The notes beneath the pieces are model-generated. The model saw only the letters and a program-made list of their open reading frames with translations, did no database searches and was not told the origin of the DNA. A stretch of 64,000 bases of DNA from JAXMAO01 sp046350375 (GTDB lineage: Bacteria; Planctomycetota; Phycisphaerae; UBA1845; UTPLA1). Position 1 is the stretch's first letter. Each line of letters opens with the position of its first letter. A program made the translations under genes and the position numbers. This document shows positions 33,854 to 45,260 of the stretch, piece by piece. The stretch is taken from assembly GCA_046350375.1 (NCBI GenBank), contig JAXMAO010000001.1:62001-126000 (forward strand), read 5' to 3'.

Positions 33854-34600
33854 ATGGGCGTGGTCGTCGAGGCGTTGCACCGGCTTCAGGAAGTCGAGTT
33901 GCAGCTTGCCGAACTGAAGCAGCGGATTGCCGCCAAGGCCCAGGCGGCGCGCGCCCAGGAGCGGCGGATCGAGACGCTGACGCGCGACCTGGAGACCAAG
34001 CGTCGCGCCATTCGCGATCGGCAGATCGAGAGCGACCGGCTGAGCCTCGACATCCGCTCGAGCGAGGAGCGGATCGCCAAGCTGCGCACGGCACTGAACA
34101 CTTCCAAGACCAACAAGGAATATGCCTCGGTTCTGACGCAGCTCAACACCGACAAGGCCGACGTGGGCAAGATCGAAGAGAAGGCGATCGGCATTCTCAA
34201 CGAGATCGACGTCGCGCGCAAGGCGCTGACCGACGAGGAGACCAAGCTCGGCGTCGAGCAGGCGCGGCTGGCCGACCTGCGCCGGCTGGCCGGCGAGTAT
34301 GAAGCGCAGGTGGCCGACCGGCTGGCGCGTCTGACCAGCGAGCGCGAGCAGGCCGCCGCGGGCGTGCCCCCGACGGTCATGAAGGTCTTCACGCGCGTCG
34401 CCGAGAAGCACGACGGGCAGGCGATGGCCGAGGTGACGCGCACCAATCCGCGCAAGGAGGAATTCGTCTGCGGCGGCTGCAACATGTCGGTGACGCTGCA
34501 GCAGGTGAACGAGATCATCAGCAAGGATGACCCCATCATGTGCAAGACCTGCGGCCGGATCCTCTATCTGGAGCGCGCCACGGCCGGGCGGTCGGGATAA
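33854..34600 (+). CDS. coiled-coil C4-type zinc ribbon protein (DUF164/CdsZ-like)
   Basis: A 248-residue protein with AGGAAG before ATG 33854. Residues ~5-170 are one long coiled coil (LQEVELQLAELKQRIAAKAQ pattern of heptads rich in Glu/Lys/Arg). The C-terminus is a zinc ribbon: CGGC (206, 209) and CKTC (230, 233) around MSVTLQQVNEIISKDDPIM. This is the widespread zf-RING_7 family, thought to bind nucleic acid or act as scaffold; the precise role is not settled. RNase HI follows 30 bp downstream, a pairing that suggests co-transcription. Confidence 0.88.
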   Translation: MGVVVEALHRLQEVELQLAELKQRIAAKAQAARAQERRIETLTRDLETKRRAIRDRQIESDRLSLDIRSSEERIAKLRTALNTSKTNKEYASVLTQLNTDKADVGKIEEKAIGILNEIDVARKALTDEETKLGVEQARLADLRRLAGEYEAQVADRLARLTSEREQAAAGVPPTVMKVFTRVAEKHDGQAMAEVTRTNPRKEEFVCGGCNMSVTLQQVNEIISKDDPIMCKTCGRILYLERATAGRSG

Positions 34601-34630
34601 GGTGTCGGCGGGCGTGTCTGTTCTCGGCGC

Positions 34631-35344
34631 ATGAAATGCGTGGCGAACATTGACGGCGGATCGCGCGGCAACCCCGGTCGCGCGGGGGCGGGCGTGTGGG
34701 TGCGCGACGGCGACGGGCGCACGCTGCTCGCGGCCGGCTATTTCCTCGGCGAAGCCACGAACAACCAGGCCGAGTACCAGGCGCTGCTGCGGGCGCTCGA
34801 GTTCTGCGCCGGACGCGGCGCGACCGAACTGCTGATTCACTCCGACAGTGAGCTGCTCGTTCGCCAGCTTAACGGCGAATATCGCGTCAAGAGCCCGCTG
34901 ATTGCCCCGCTGTTCAACGAGGCGCGGTCGCGCCTGTCGGCGTTCGGCCGGTGGCGGATTGCCCACGTGCCGCGCGCCCAGAACGCCCGCGCCGACGAGC
35001 TGGCCAACCAGGCCATGGACGAAGGCGCCGACGTGATCGTCGAGTCGGACGCCGACGCATCGCCGGCCGCGCCCGCGGGTGCCGCCGCGCCGCTGACGCT
35101 GCGCTGCCTCAGCGCGCCGCATCGCGACGTCTGCGCGGCGCCGTGCGCGGCGGGCTGGAGCGCGGACATTGGGCCGGCCGTGCCTGGCGGATTGTGCCTC
35201 GACGCGGCGGCGGTGATCGTCGCGGCGGCGATCAAGATGCGCGGCGGCGCCACGCCCGCACCGCTGCGCGTGGCCTGCCCGCGGGCCGGTTGCGGCGCGG
35301 AGTTTGAGCTGCGCCGGGCCGCCGGGGCGGAAAATGGGGAGTAG
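34631..35344 (+). CDS. ribonuclease HI-like protein with C-terminal extension
   Basis: RNase H-fold protein of 237 residues. Residues 1-135 carry the four-carboxylate site: Asp 8 in NIDGGSRGNPG, Glu 48 in NNQAEYQALL, Asp 72 in IHSDSELL and Asp 122 in ARADELANQA, so it should cut RNA in RNA-DNA hybrids. This is the short, 'plant/archaeal-like' RNase HI subfamily. After an Ala/Pro linker comes an extra ~80-residue Cys-containing domain (LRCLSAPHRDVCAAPCAAGW, GGLCLDAAAVIVAAAIKMR, ACPRAGCGAEFEL) that may bind metal; I do not recognise it. It follows the zinc-ribbon gene by 30 bp. Confidence 0.87.
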   Translation: MKCVANIDGGSRGNPGRAGAGVWVRDGDGRTLLAAGYFLGEATNNQAEYQALLRALEFCAGRGATELLIHSDSELLVRQLNGEYRVKSPLIAPLFNEARSRLSAFGRWRIAHVPRAQNARADELANQAMDEGADVIVESDADASPAAPAGAAAPLTLRCLSAPHRDVCAAPCAAGWSADIGPAVPGGLCLDAAAVIVAAAIKMRGGATPAPLRVACPRAGCGAEFELRRAAGAENGE

Positions 35345-35353
35345 CCAGGTCGA

Positions 35354-36061
35354 TCAGTGAACGACGCGGGCCCGCCGCAGGTGACGGAACTCCGATGCGC
35401 GGAGGTGCTGCCCGCTGAGGCTGGCGCTCTCGTCGGACGCGAGCCAGAGAAACGCGTCGAGGCAGTGTTCGTACGTCGGCGACGAGAGCTCGGGCGGCAG
35501 CTCGGGGTCGATGGTGACGACGCGAATGCCGCGCGGCAGCAGCTCGTCGGCGAGCGTTCGCGACAGCCCCTCGACTCCGGACTTGCTGGCGGAATAGGCG
35601 CCCCAGCTCGAGCGGGCCGGGCCTGCGGCGGTGTCGGTCACGTTGATGATGAGGCCGCGCCCGAGGCGCTGCATGTAGGGCACGACCTCTCGGCAGACGA
35701 GGTAGGTGCCGGTGAGGTTGGTCTGCAAGACCTCGTGCCACGGCTCGAGCGGATGGGCGGAGATATGCAGGCGCGGGCCGCGGATGGCGGCGGCGTTGAT
35801 GACCACGTCGATGCGGCGGAAGCGGTCGAAGGTGCGGTGCACGGTGCGGATGACGTCGGACTCGAAGCGGACGTCGCACTGCAGCGCCAGGGCGCCGGCC
35901 CCGAAGGTCGCGCAGCGCGACTCAATTTCCGTCAGGTCGGCGTAGTGTCGAGAGCAGAAGGCGACGGCCGCGCCCGCCGAGGCGAATCGCTCCACCAGCG
36001 AGCGCCCCAGCCCGCGCGACGCGCCCGTAATCATCACGACCTTGCCGCTGACATCCACCAA
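35354..36061 (-). CDS. SDR family oxidoreductase with atypical active site
   Basis: Classical short-chain dehydrogenase fold, 235 residues. The cofactor motif TGASRGLG (12-19), NAA (89-91), Asn 115 and the YSASK pair (Tyr 156, Lys 160) are present. The position of the catalytic Ser, 13 residues before Tyr, is Asp 143 in INVTDTAAG, flanked by Thr 142 and 144. The loop after beta-6 is also unusual (IDPELPPELSSPTYEHCLD instead of NPG.v.T). It is therefore a divergent SDR that may be weakly active or use Thr. It is convergent with the RNase HI gene and divergent from an isochorismatase-like gene. Confidence 0.83.
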   Translation of the reverse strand: MVDVSGKVVMITGASRGLGRSLVERFASAGAAVAFCSRHYADLTEIESRCATFGAGALALQCDVRFESDVIRTVHRTFDRFRRIDVVINAAAIRGPRLHISAHPLEPWHEVLQTNLTGTYLVCREVVPYMQRLGRGLIINVTDTAAGPARSSWGAYSASKSGVEGLSRTLADELLPRGIRVVTIDPELPPELSSPTYEHCLDAFLWLASDESASLSGQHLRASEFRHLRRARVVH

Positions 36062-36263
36062 CGAAGCCCTCGGAACGGCGAGTGGCCGATCTCGGCGTTT
36101 TCCGGTTCGCGGCGCTTGGGATCGCCGCTCTCAGTATGATGATATCACCGCCGCGCATTGGGGGAAACTGAAACGCGGGATAAACTCTGCGCCACCGCCG
36201 AGGCGCGGCGACCCGCCGGGTCGCGGCCGTGCCCGGGGCGCTGTCTGCACCGGAACCCGAGTC

Positions 36264-36851
36264 ATGCCCCACGTTCCGCTGGCCCGCAGGGAAGACGCGG
36301 TGCTGGTCATCGTCGACATGCAGGAGCGGATGATGCCCGCCGTGGCGCAGGCCGAGTCGGTGATCGCCGGGGCGTGCCGGGCGGTGTCGGCGGCGGCGAT
36401 TCTCGGCGTGCCGGTGCTGGCAACCGAGCAGAACCCGGAGGGGCTTGGCGGCACGATCGCGACGGTGCAGGCGGTGCTGCCGCGCGGCACGATGCCGCTG
36501 GTCAAGTGCACCTGCTCGTGCTGGGGCGAGCCGGGCTTTCGAGCCGCGCTCGGCCAGACGCGGCGCGAGTGCGTCGTGCTCGCGGGCGTCGAGACGCACG
36601 TCTGCATTCAGCAGACGGCGATCGAGCTGCTGCGGGTGGACCACGCGGTGTTCGTGCTGGCCGACGCGACCGGCAGCCGGCGCGCCGCCGATCGCGACGT
36701 GGCGTTCGAGCGGATGCGCCAGGCGGGCGCGGTGGTGACGACCGTGGAAGCGATGATCTTCGAGTGGGTCGAGCGGTGCGACGCTCCCGAGTTCCGCCGC
36801 GTGCTGGAGCTGGTGAAGCCGCGGGCGGACGAGCGGCGGGCGGCGAACTGA
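36264..36851 (+). CDS. isochorismatase-family hydrolase
   Basis: Cysteine hydrolase of the isochorismatase/nicotinamidase fold, 195 residues. The catalytic triad is visible: Asp 18 in VIVDMQ, Lys 81 in LVKCTCSCW and Cys 114 in AGVETHVCIQQT with the preceding cis-peptide GVE. Similar to YcaC-like members, whose substrates are often unknown; nicotinamidase activity is not assured because the metal-binding His cluster of PncA is not seen. ATG 36264 chosen; the longer frame is a shadow. A Nudix-like gene follows 23 bp downstream. Confidence 0.87.
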   Translation: MPHVPLARREDAVLVIVDMQERMMPAVAQAESVIAGACRAVSAAAILGVPVLATEQNPEGLGGTIATVQAVLPRGTMPLVKCTCSCWGEPGFRAALGQTRRECVVLAGVETHVCIQQTAIELLRVDHAVFVLADATGSRRAADRDVAFERMRQAGAVVTTVEAMIFEWVERCDAPEFRRVLELVKPRADERRAAN

Positions 36852-36874
36852 TCGACCGCGGGAACCCGGCGCCG

Positions 36875-37732
36875 ATGCCGCCGCGGCCCGGAGCGCAGCG
36901 CGTGAAACTGCCCTTTGTCGTGCTGGCGGTCGGCCGGTTTCCGCGCGATGCGGTGCGCGTCACGTTTGAAGACGTGCCGCGGTCGACGACGCCGGAGCTC
37001 GAAGCAATCATCGCCCGCGAGTGGGAGGCGCGGCTGGCGATTGCGCAGCAGCGCGACCAGTCGCTCTACGACGGCCGGCTGGTCCGCTACCGCTCGCACC
37101 TGCAGCGCGAGGATGGGCTGGCGATCTGCACCGGCCCCACGGGCTATCGCGAGTTTGTCGGCACCAACCTCTATCACGCCGACCGGCTCGACGAGTTCGG
37201 CTGGGAGCGGTTCGCCAACCCGATCGGCACGACGGCCACGCTCGAAACGGCGGACGGCTTCCTGGTGTTCGGCCGGCGGAGCCAGCGGGTCGCCTTCCAC
37301 GGCGGCCACGTGCACACGATCGGCGGCACGCTGGAGACGGTCGACGTCCGGCCCGACGGAACGGTCGATGTCTTCGCCAGCGTGCTGCGCGAGCTGCACG
37401 AAGAGGCCGGCCTGAGCGCGGCGGCGCTGGAGTCATTCGACTGCGTCGGGCTGATTCGCGATCGCGAGATCGTGCAGCCCGAGCTGCTGTTCGAGGGGCG
37501 GACGCGGCTGCGGCTGGCCGAGTTGATGGCGGCCATGCGCGGTGCGGAGGCGGCGGACGAGCACGTGGCGCTGGTGGCGCTGCCCGCGGCGCCGGCGGCC
37601 GTGGTGCCGTTCCTGTGTCAGCGCCGGCCGATCGCGCCGGTGGCGTGTGGGGCGCTGCTGCTCTCTGGCGCGGCGCGGTGGGGGCAGAAGTGGTTCGAGT
37701 CGGCGGCGAAGGCGTGGTCGGCGGCGAGCTGA
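36875..37732 (+). CDS. Nudix-fold hydrolase (NUDT22-like)
   Basis: A 285-residue protein in which a divergent N-terminal half (LYDGRLVRYRSHLQREDGLA, ICTGPTGYREFVGTN) precedes a Nudix domain. The Nudix box is spread over GGTLETVDVRPDGTVDVFAS and RELHEEAGLSA, with the metal-binding RExxEExG intact. This two-part layout resembles the UDP-sugar hydrolase NUDT22. Substrate unknown. ATG 36875 is used; a GTG at 36902 is an alternative start. It follows the isochorismatase-like gene by 23 bp, probably as an operon. Confidence 0.78.
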   Translation: MPPRPGAQRVKLPFVVLAVGRFPRDAVRVTFEDVPRSTTPELEAIIAREWEARLAIAQQRDQSLYDGRLVRYRSHLQREDGLAICTGPTGYREFVGTNLYHADRLDEFGWERFANPIGTTATLETADGFLVFGRRSQRVAFHGGHVHTIGGTLETVDVRPDGTVDVFASVLRELHEEAGLSAAALESFDCVGLIRDREIVQPELLFEGRTRLRLAELMAAMRGAEAADEHVALVALPAAPAAVVPFLCQRRPIAPVACGALLLSGAARWGQKWFESAAKAWSAAS

Positions 37733-37880
37733 GCGGCGGCCAGCGCGGGCGGTTTTGCGAAAGTACCTACGTACTTCCCAACGTCTGATCCTGGCGGAAG
37801 TTCGGACAATGTGCGGTTAGGCAGACCAGGGCGCGGCGCGGCGCGACGATCCAGCCGACGCGACGATCGGCCCGGCTGGG

Positions 37881-37886
37881 TATAAT
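37881..37886 (+). promoter_or_regulatory. consensus -10 element
   Basis: A perfect TATAAT 80 bp before the DUF1579 gene, in an otherwise G+C-rich stretch. No consensus -35 lies at the right distance, so activator dependence or an extended -10 is possible. Confidence 0.45.
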
Positions 37887-37966
37887 GACTGCCCCGAAAA
37901 ATTGGGTGGCTGGCTTGGTGGTCGACGTTCGGCGACCCGGTCGGCCGATCGGCTCGGAGACAGGTC

Positions 37967-38620
37967 ATGAATCGGAATCGTTGGATTGCCTGTGGTGTTG
38001 TGTTTGCGGCGGGCGTGGTCGCGTCGTTCGCGATCGCCGATCCGCCCAAGGCCGGTCAGCCGGCCGCCGGCGACAAGCCGCCGGAGATGAAGCTCCCGCC
38101 GGGCTGGACCGAGGCGGACATGAAGGCCTGCATGATGGCGGGTACCCCGGGCAAGATGCACGAGCACCTCACCCGGCAGGCGGGCGTGTGGCAGGGCAAG
38201 AACACAATGTGGATGGCGCCGGGCGCCGAGGCGACTCACAGCGAGTCGACCACCAAGATCACGCCGATGATGGACGGCCGGTTCATCCAGGTCGAGGTGT
38301 CGGGCGACATGCCGGGCATGGGCCCGTTCATGGGTCACGGCATCTATGGCTATGACAACGTGACGCAGAAGTTCATCGGCACGTGGATCGACAACTGCGG
38401 CACGGGCATGATGACCGGCACCGGCGAGCTGTCGGCCGATGGCAAGACGCTCACCTGGACCTACACCTACAACTGCCCGATCGCCAAGAAGGCGGTCACG
38501 ATGCGCGAGATCGACAAGGAGACCGGCGCCAGCACGAAGACGATGGAGATGTATGGCACCGATCCGAAGACCGGCAAAGAGTACAAGATGATGTCGATTG
38601 ACTACGTCCGCAAGTCGTAG
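37967..38620 (+). CDS. exported DUF1579 domain protein
   Basis: A 217-residue protein with a signal peptide (NRNRWIACGVVFAAGVVASF-AIADPP). The mature part, from about residue 65, has the DUF1579 pattern: HEHLTRQAGVWQGKNTMWMA, TKITPMMDGRFIQVE, GHGIYGYDNVTQKFIGTWID and TMEMYGTDPKTGKEYKMM. The fold is a lipocalin-like barrel; members are often exported and of unknown function. Methionine is unusually frequent (about 20 residues). It ends at a strong intrinsic terminator. Confidence 0.88.
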   Translation: MNRNRWIACGVVFAAGVVASFAIADPPKAGQPAAGDKPPEMKLPPGWTEADMKACMMAGTPGKMHEHLTRQAGVWQGKNTMWMAPGAEATHSESTTKITPMMDGRFIQVEVSGDMPGMGPFMGHGIYGYDNVTQKFIGTWIDNCGTGMMTGTGELSADGKTLTWTYTYNCPIAKKAVTMREIDKETGASTKTMEMYGTDPKTGKEYKMMSIDYVRKS

Positions 38621-38640
38621 TCATCGAGCGCGCGAATGCA

Positions 38641-38690
38641 GCGGGGTCCGGCGCGGTGCACAGGCATCCGCCGGGCCCCGCCTCTTTTTT
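38641..38690 (+). terminator. intrinsic terminator after DUF1579 gene
   Basis: GCGGGGTCCGGCG (38641-38653) pairs with CGCCGGGCCCCGC (38669-38681), 12 of 13 Watson-Crick plus one G-U, around a 15-base loop and followed by CTCTTTTTT. This is the clearest terminator in the window. It sits between convergent genes. Confidence 0.9.
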
Positions 38691-38692
38691 CG

Positions 38693-39463
38693 CTACCCCC
38701 CGGGCAGCAGCCCCTCGGCCGCCAGCGCACCGACCAGCGCGGCCAGCGTCTCGCCGATGGAGGCGTGGATGACGACGTCGGCGACCGCGTCCAGCGGCGT
38801 CTCGCTGCGGGTGAGGATGACCAGCCGCGCCCCGGCCTGCTGCGCCGCGGCGGGCAGCAGCGACGCCGGCTGCACCACCAGCGACGAGCCGATCGCCAGG
38901 AACAGCTCGCACTCCTGCGCGAGCCGGAACGATTCGTTGAGCACGTCGGCCGGCAGCGCCTGCCCGAACGAGACCGTCGCCGATTTCAGCCAGCCGCCGC
39001 ATGCGTCGCACGTCGGCACTTCCTCGCCGGCGACGAGCCGCGCCTGAATGTCTCCGGCCGGATAGCGGCGCTGGCAGTCGAGACAGAGGACGTGTCGCGC
39101 GGTGCCGTGCAGCTCGAGCACGCGGCGGCTGCCGGCCAGCTGGTGCAGTTCGTCGATGTTCTGGGTGATGACGGCCTCGAGCCGGCCGGCGGATTCGAGC
39201 CGCGCCAAAGCGTGGTGGCCGGCATTGGGCCGGGCGGCGACGAAGGTGTCGTACATCTCGCGTCGCGCCGCCCAGAAGCGTCGGCGGGCGTCGTGGCTGG
39301 CAAGGAAGTCGTCGATGGGGATCGGCTGGTGGCGCGACCAGACGCCGCCGGGGCTGCGGAAGTCGGCGATGCCGCTCTCGGTGCTGATGCCCGCGCCGGT
39401 GAAGGCGACCGTGCGGTTCGAGCGCGCGAAGTCGATCAGTCGCGCCAGGGCGGCGTCGGACAT
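38693..39463 (-). CDS. Sir2-family NAD-dependent protein deacylase
   Basis: Sirtuin of 256 residues that removes acyl groups from lysine using NAD. Motifs: [14 protein letters not shown] (~23-36), TQNID (100-104), catalytic LELHG (His 119) and a four-Cys zinc site CLDC (127, 130) plus CDAC (152, 155), then the NAD-binding GSSLVVQPA. In the CobB/SIRT5-type position that gives desuccinylase preference (YxxR) I read WAAR, so simple deacetylation is the more likely activity (inference). The start codon is 2 bp after the stop of a GNAT acetyltransferase gene. Confidence 0.93.
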   Translation of the reverse strand: MSDAALARLIDFARSNRTVAFTGAGISTESGIADFRSPGGVWSRHQPIPIDDFLASHDARRRFWAARREMYDTFVAARPNAGHHALARLESAGRLEAVITQNIDELHQLAGSRRVLELHGTARHVLCLDCQRRYPAGDIQARLVAGEEVPTCDACGGWLKSATVSFGQALPADVLNESFRLAQECELFLAIGSSLVVQPASLLPAAAQQAGARLVILTRSETPLDAVADVVIHASIGETLAALVGALAAEGLLPGG

Positions 39464-39465
39464 GG

Positions 39466-40248
39466 TTACATTCCGTGGCGGTCGAACTCGACCGTGGCCG
39501 CGGCGCCGTCGAAGCCGCGACGCTCGAGCAGGGTCCGCGCGGCGGCCGCGCTGTCGGGCACAAACGCCAGCAGCATCCGCGGCGACAGCCGCCGCGCCAG
39601 CAGCAGCAGGTGCGCCAGCATCGCCCGCGCCACGCCGCGCCCGCGCATGCCCGACACGACATACAGATCGCGCAGCGCCGCCAGGTCGCCGACTTCGTGA
39701 TAGACCGCCCGCCCGGCCGGCTCGTCGCCGATCAGCGCCACGAAGGCGTCGGTGTTGGCGTCGTTCAACCGCTCGGCCAGCTCGGCGGCGCGGGCGCGGC
39801 GCGTCGCCTCGGACCAGCCGCCATCGGCCGGGTCGAGAAACGTCGCAGTGAGTGCGCGACGCATGGCCCGCGCGGGCACGATCCGCACGCTGCGATCGAC
39901 CGCGGGCAACGTCGGCCAGTCGCGCAGCGCCAGCACGCAGCCGTCGCGCCGCGCCCAGCCGCGCGGCGACAGCAGCGCGGCGTGGGGTTCGACCGGCTCA
40001 CCCGCGGCCGGCACCCAGCGCAAACAGGTCGCGCCGCGCTGCGAAAAGTGGCGTTCGACCTGTTCGAAGGCGTCGGCGGGCGCGGCGTCGATCAGCGATG
40101 CGTCGCGGACCAGGTTGGCGGCGGGCGATTCGGGAAAGGCGCCGCAGGCATAGGCGGTGGCGATACCGAGCTCGTCGGCCAGAGACAACTGGGCCGACCA
40201 GGCATGCTCGACGCGGCGGGCCGCGGCCAGGACTGAATCGCTCGTCAT
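39466..40248 (-). CDS. GNAT family N-acetyltransferase paired with sirtuin
   Basis: A 260-residue protein with a degenerate N-terminal half ([20 protein letters not shown]) and a C-terminal GNAT domain: [20 protein letters not shown] is motif A, with the acetyl-CoA loop MRGRGVA, and [14 protein letters not shown] is motif B. The N-terminal half may be a second, decayed GNAT fold. The 2-bp gap to the sir2 start implies co-translation, so the pair may acetylate and deacetylate a common protein, as known for other acetyltransferase-deacetylase couples; this is inference. TypA/BipA lies 44 bp upstream. Confidence 0.83.
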   Translation of the reverse strand: MTSDSVLAAARRVEHAWSAQLSLADELGIATAYACGAFPESPAANLVRDASLIDAAPADAFEQVERHFSQRGATCLRWVPAAGEPVEPHAALLSPRGWARRDGCVLALRDWPTLPAVDRSVRIVPARAMRRALTATFLDPADGGWSEATRRARAAELAERLNDANTDAFVALIGDEPAGRAVYHEVGDLAALRDLYVVSGMRGRGVARAMLAHLLLLARRLSPRMLLAFVPDSAAAARTLLERRGFDGAAATVEFDRHGM

Positions 40249-40292
40249 GGCAGAATCCGCACGGAACGCAGCGGGGCCGAGTCGGACCGGCG

Positions 40293-42131
<1,839 letters not shown>

Positions 42132-42188
42132 CGCACGATCATACCGCCGATCGACCGGCCGCGACAGAGCCGGCGGCGCCCCGGGGCG

Positions 42189-44690
42189 TCAGTGCTTCAC
42201 GGCGCGCTGATGCGTGCTGCGCCAGTGCTCGAGCCACAGGCCGATCAGGATTGCCACGGCGCCGAGGACGACGACCACCATCGGCCAGCGGAGATAAAGG
42301 CGGAAGTGCCGGTCGGTGGTCAGCACCAGGAAGATCGCGAGGTGCAGCAGGCCGTAATAGGTGAACCAGCGCAGCTGGTTGATCGTGCCCACGACAATCA
42401 GGATGGCGCACAACAGCGGGATGGCCAGCTCGGCGGCCTCGAACTCCGCCCCGCCCAGCTTTCCCAGGCTCCAGAGCGATTCGTGGCTGAGAAAGTCGAT
42501 CGGCACGACCAGGCACGGCGGCACCAGCTTGAAATAGAGGTTTCCCCAGATGCGGCGCAGGCGCCGGCCCGAGCGGTCGTGCAGCCAGGCGATTACGAAG
42601 AAGAGGACGCCGCAGGCGGAGAACAGCAGCTCGCGACACTGGTTCAGCCCCGGACCGCTGAGGTGCCAGCCGCTTTTCGGCACGTCCATCGCCAGCACGC
42701 CCAGCACGAGCGGAATGCCGATGCCTGCGGTTGCATAGAACGGGCCGGCCAGGTGCTCGAGCCCGGGGCGGTCCAGCCGTCGCGCGAGCAGGTAAGCAAG
42801 CCCCAGGACCGGCACGAACGCGAGCGCCGCCCGCGCAAAGCGCTCGTCCAGCAGCCAGGCCTTGAGCCCGAGCAGGAACAGCAGGCTGGAATAGGCGAAC
42901 ACCAGCAGCACGCAGAGCGTCGCCGAGAGCAGCGCGTAGCGCTTCTGCGAGAGCAGCGCGCAGGCATAGGCGGTCGCGAGCCACAGCGCGCAGGCCCGCT
43001 GGCGGTTGGTGAAGTAGTCGCCGGGCAGCAGTTCATAGTCGGTCCGCAGCCGTTCGATCGGGACGACCGCGCGGACGGACTCGCCCGTGTCGCGCAGCGT
43101 CGTCACGTCGGCCTGCCGCGTGTCGCGCAGCAGCGCATGCACGACGAGTCGCCCGTCGCCGCCGCTTTCGCGGAAGCTGCGCGTGGAAAGCAGGTTCAGC
43201 TCAAACAGCACGGTGCTTGCGAAGAGCGGCACGAGCAGCGTCCCGACCACGCTGAAGAGCAGCGCCAGCAGCTCGTTTGAGCGTTTCCAGAGCGCGAAGG
43301 CCGCGCCGTTGATGATCAGCGCCGGCACGCCGACCGCGAAGACGCGCTTCAGCGCGCTCAGGTCGCGCCAGTAGAACGCCATCCAGAGAATGGTGCTGAT
43401 GACCACCAGCCAGCCGCCCACCTGCACCAGCACCGGGCCGACGCGGAGGCGCCGCGCGCCCGGCACCCACAGCGACTCGGCAAAGAGCAGCCGCAGGTAG
43501 CGCTCCTGCAGCGAGTCGGCCTCGCGCCGCGTGATCAGGTGCTCCGACTGCCACTCGGTCAGCGCGTCGATGTGAACCCGCACGCGGTCCTCGAGCAGCT
43601 GCGCGTAGCGCGTCGGCCGGCCGTGAACCGGGCGATCTTCGAGGAAGCGCTGCAGGTCCTCGGTCAGCCGCGCCGCGCTGGAATAGCGATCCTCCGGCAG
43701 CGGCTCGCAGGCCGTCAGGCAGATTCGTTGCAGCGCCTCGGGAATGTCAGGATTGATCTGCCGCGGCAGGGGCAGGTCGCGGTTGGCCCAGGCCTGGGGG
43801 GTGAACTGGCCGCTGGGGTGCGGCGGCGGCCCGCCGGTCAGCAGGGCGTAGAGCACCAGCCCGAGCGCGAAGATGTCGGCCGCCGGACCGACGTCGGTCG
43901 GCGAGAGAAACTGCTCGGGCGCCATGAACAGCGGCGTGCCCTTGATGGCCTGCATGGATGAGTCGGTCGGGGCGCGGGCGATGGCTCGCGCCAGGCCGAA
44001 ATCCAGCAATCGCGGCTCGCCGTCGCGGTCGAGCAGAATGTTGCCCGGCTTCAGATCGCGGTGGACGACGCCTTTCTCGTGCGCGTAGTCGACGGCCCGG
44101 CCGACCTTGATCATCGTCCGGGCGATCTCGCGGAAGTCCATCCGCCGCGCGGCGACATCGAGCGGCACGCCGTCGACCCACTCCATGGCAACGCACGGCG
44201 GATCGCCGTCTTCGAGCAGCGCGTGGATCGCGACGATGTTCGGATGATGCAGCCGCGCCGCCAGCCGGGCCTCGCGGCGCAGCAGCTCGAGCCGTTCGGC
44301 CGAGCGATCGTCGGCCGTCAGCGTCTTGACGGCCACCAGCCGGTCGAGGCGCAGGTCGCGCGCCTGGTAGACGACGCCCATGCCGCCTTGCCCGAGCTCG
44401 CGCAGGATCTCGTATCCGGGAATCTGCGGCGCCGCGCCGCCGCGCGCGCGGGACGCCGGACTGCCGACCAGCGCCGCTGTCTCGGCGAGCGGCGGATCCG
44501 ATTCGACCGGCCGCGGTGGAACTGCCATGCCCTTGGCGCGGCGCGCCAGGTCGACCAGCGCCTGAACCTCCTGGTGCAGCGCGGCATCGCCTCGGCAGGC
44601 TTGTTGGAGGAACGCATCGACCTGGGCGGCGGGCAGCGCCGTGGCCTGCTGGAAGAGCGCCTGGGCTCGGGCTGAAGAGTTCGGCGACAT
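42189..44690 (-). CDS. Ser/Thr protein kinase with polytopic membrane C-terminus
   Basis: An 833-residue fusion. Residues ~92-370 are a Hanks-type kinase: [12 protein letters not shown] (glycine loop ~99-110), AVKTL (Lys 122), [11 protein letters not shown] (~210-220), DFGLA (~230) and [10 protein letters not shown] (~251-260), so it should be active. Residues 1-85 are helical and Ala/Gln-rich. After ~420 come ten or more hydrophobic helices with short loops and a single larger loop around 530-590 ([20 protein letters not shown]), forming a membrane domain I do not recognise. ATG 44690 chosen; longer frames run into the Nudix gene. The kinase is probably a membrane-anchored sensor; ligand unknown. 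Confidence 0.88.
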   Translation of the reverse strand: MSPNSSARAQALFQQATALPAAQVDAFLQQACRGDAALHQEVQALVDLARRAKGMAVPPRPVESDPPLAETAALVGSPASRARGGAAPQIPGYEILRELGQGGMGVVYQARDLRLDRLVAVKTLTADDRSAERLELLRREARLAARLHHPNIVAIHALLEDGDPPCVAMEWVDGVPLDVAARRMDFREIARTMIKVGRAVDYAHEKGVVHRDLKPGNILLDRDGEPRLLDFGLARAIARAPTDSSMQAIKGTPLFMAPEQFLSPTDVGPAADIFALGLVLYALLTGGPPPHPSGQFTPQAWANRDLPLPRQINPDIPEALQRICLTACEPLPEDRYSSAARLTEDLQRFLEDRPVHGRPTRYAQLLEDRVRVHIDALTEWQSEHLITRREADSLQERYLRLLFAESLWVPGARRLRVGPVLVQVGGWLVVISTILWMAFYWRDLSALKRVFAVGVPALIINGAAFALWKRSNELLALLFSVVGTLLVPLFASTVLFELNLLSTRSFRESGGDGRLVVHALLRDTRQADVTTLRDTGESVRAVVPIERLRTDYELLPGDYFTNRQRACALWLATAYACALLSQKRYALLSATLCVLLVFAYSSLLFLLGLKAWLLDERFARAALAFVPVLGLAYLLARRLDRPGLEHLAGPFYATAGIGIPLVLGVLAMDVPKSGWHLSGPGLNQCRELLFSACGVLFFVIAWLHDRSGRRLRRIWGNLYFKLVPPCLVVPIDFLSHESLWSLGKLGGAEFEAAELAIPLLCAILIVVGTINQLRWFTYYGLLHLAIFLVLTTDRHFRLYLRWPMVVVVLGAVAILIGLWLEHWRSTHQRAVKH

Positions 44691-44728
44691 GCGGGCCGAC
44701 CCTGCCGTGCGGCCGCTCGGCGGTGCGC

Positions 44729-45217
44729 TCAGTCCGCGTCGGCAGGGTCGTCGGCCGATGCGGGCGGCGTGCGCACGAACGCCACCTGCCCGCGGGGGCC
44801 GCGGCGGATGAGCGTCGGCAGCCGGCGGATGAGATCGCACACGGCGTCGGGCCGGGCGCGGACGGCAGCGTCGGCGAGGGCAAACCACTCGCGCTCGCGA
44901 ATGCGCCGCTCGGCGTACTGTAGCTGCAACTGCACCACACGCAACAAGAAGACCTGCACGTCGCGCTTGCGGCCGGCCTTGTCGTGCTGAAACTGTCCGA
45001 CCGGATGAGGCGAGAGCTCGCCCAGGGCGCCGGCCTCTTCGACCGCCTCGCACATGGCGGCCTCGCGCGGCGTCTGGCCGCGCTCGATCCAGCCCTTGGG
45101 CACCGACCACTTGGTCCGCACCTTGCGCCGGATGAGCAGGACTTCGATGCGATCCTGGGCGCCGATCCGAAATGGAATCACTGCCGCCTGATGCCGGCCG
45201 CTGGCCTTCGCGCCCAT
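44729..45217 (-). CDS. Nudix hydrolase
   Basis: Nudix hydrolase of 162 residues, most like the diphosphoinositol/diadenosine polyphosphate (NUDT3/4, Ap4A) branch. The box is PKGWIERGQTPREAAMCEAV followed by EEAG; the Arg of the usual REL is Cys-Glu, while the metal-binding EExG is intact. KWSVPKGWIE is typical of that branch. Start uncertain: ATG 45217 used, GTG 45241 is possible. The gene lies between a GT39-like gene (44 bp upstream) and the kinase (38 bp downstream). Confidence 0.83.
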   Translation of the reverse strand: MGAKASGRHQAAVIPFRIGAQDRIEVLLIRRKVRTKWSVPKGWIERGQTPREAAMCEAVEEAGALGELSPHPVGQFQHDKAGRKRDVQVFLLRVVQLQLQYAERRIREREWFALADAAVRARPDAVCDLIRRLPTLIRRGPRGQVAFVRTPPASADDPADAD

Positions 45218-45260
45218 GTCGTCAATATCGGCCCCGGGCACGGTCGCGGATGATGTCGCC

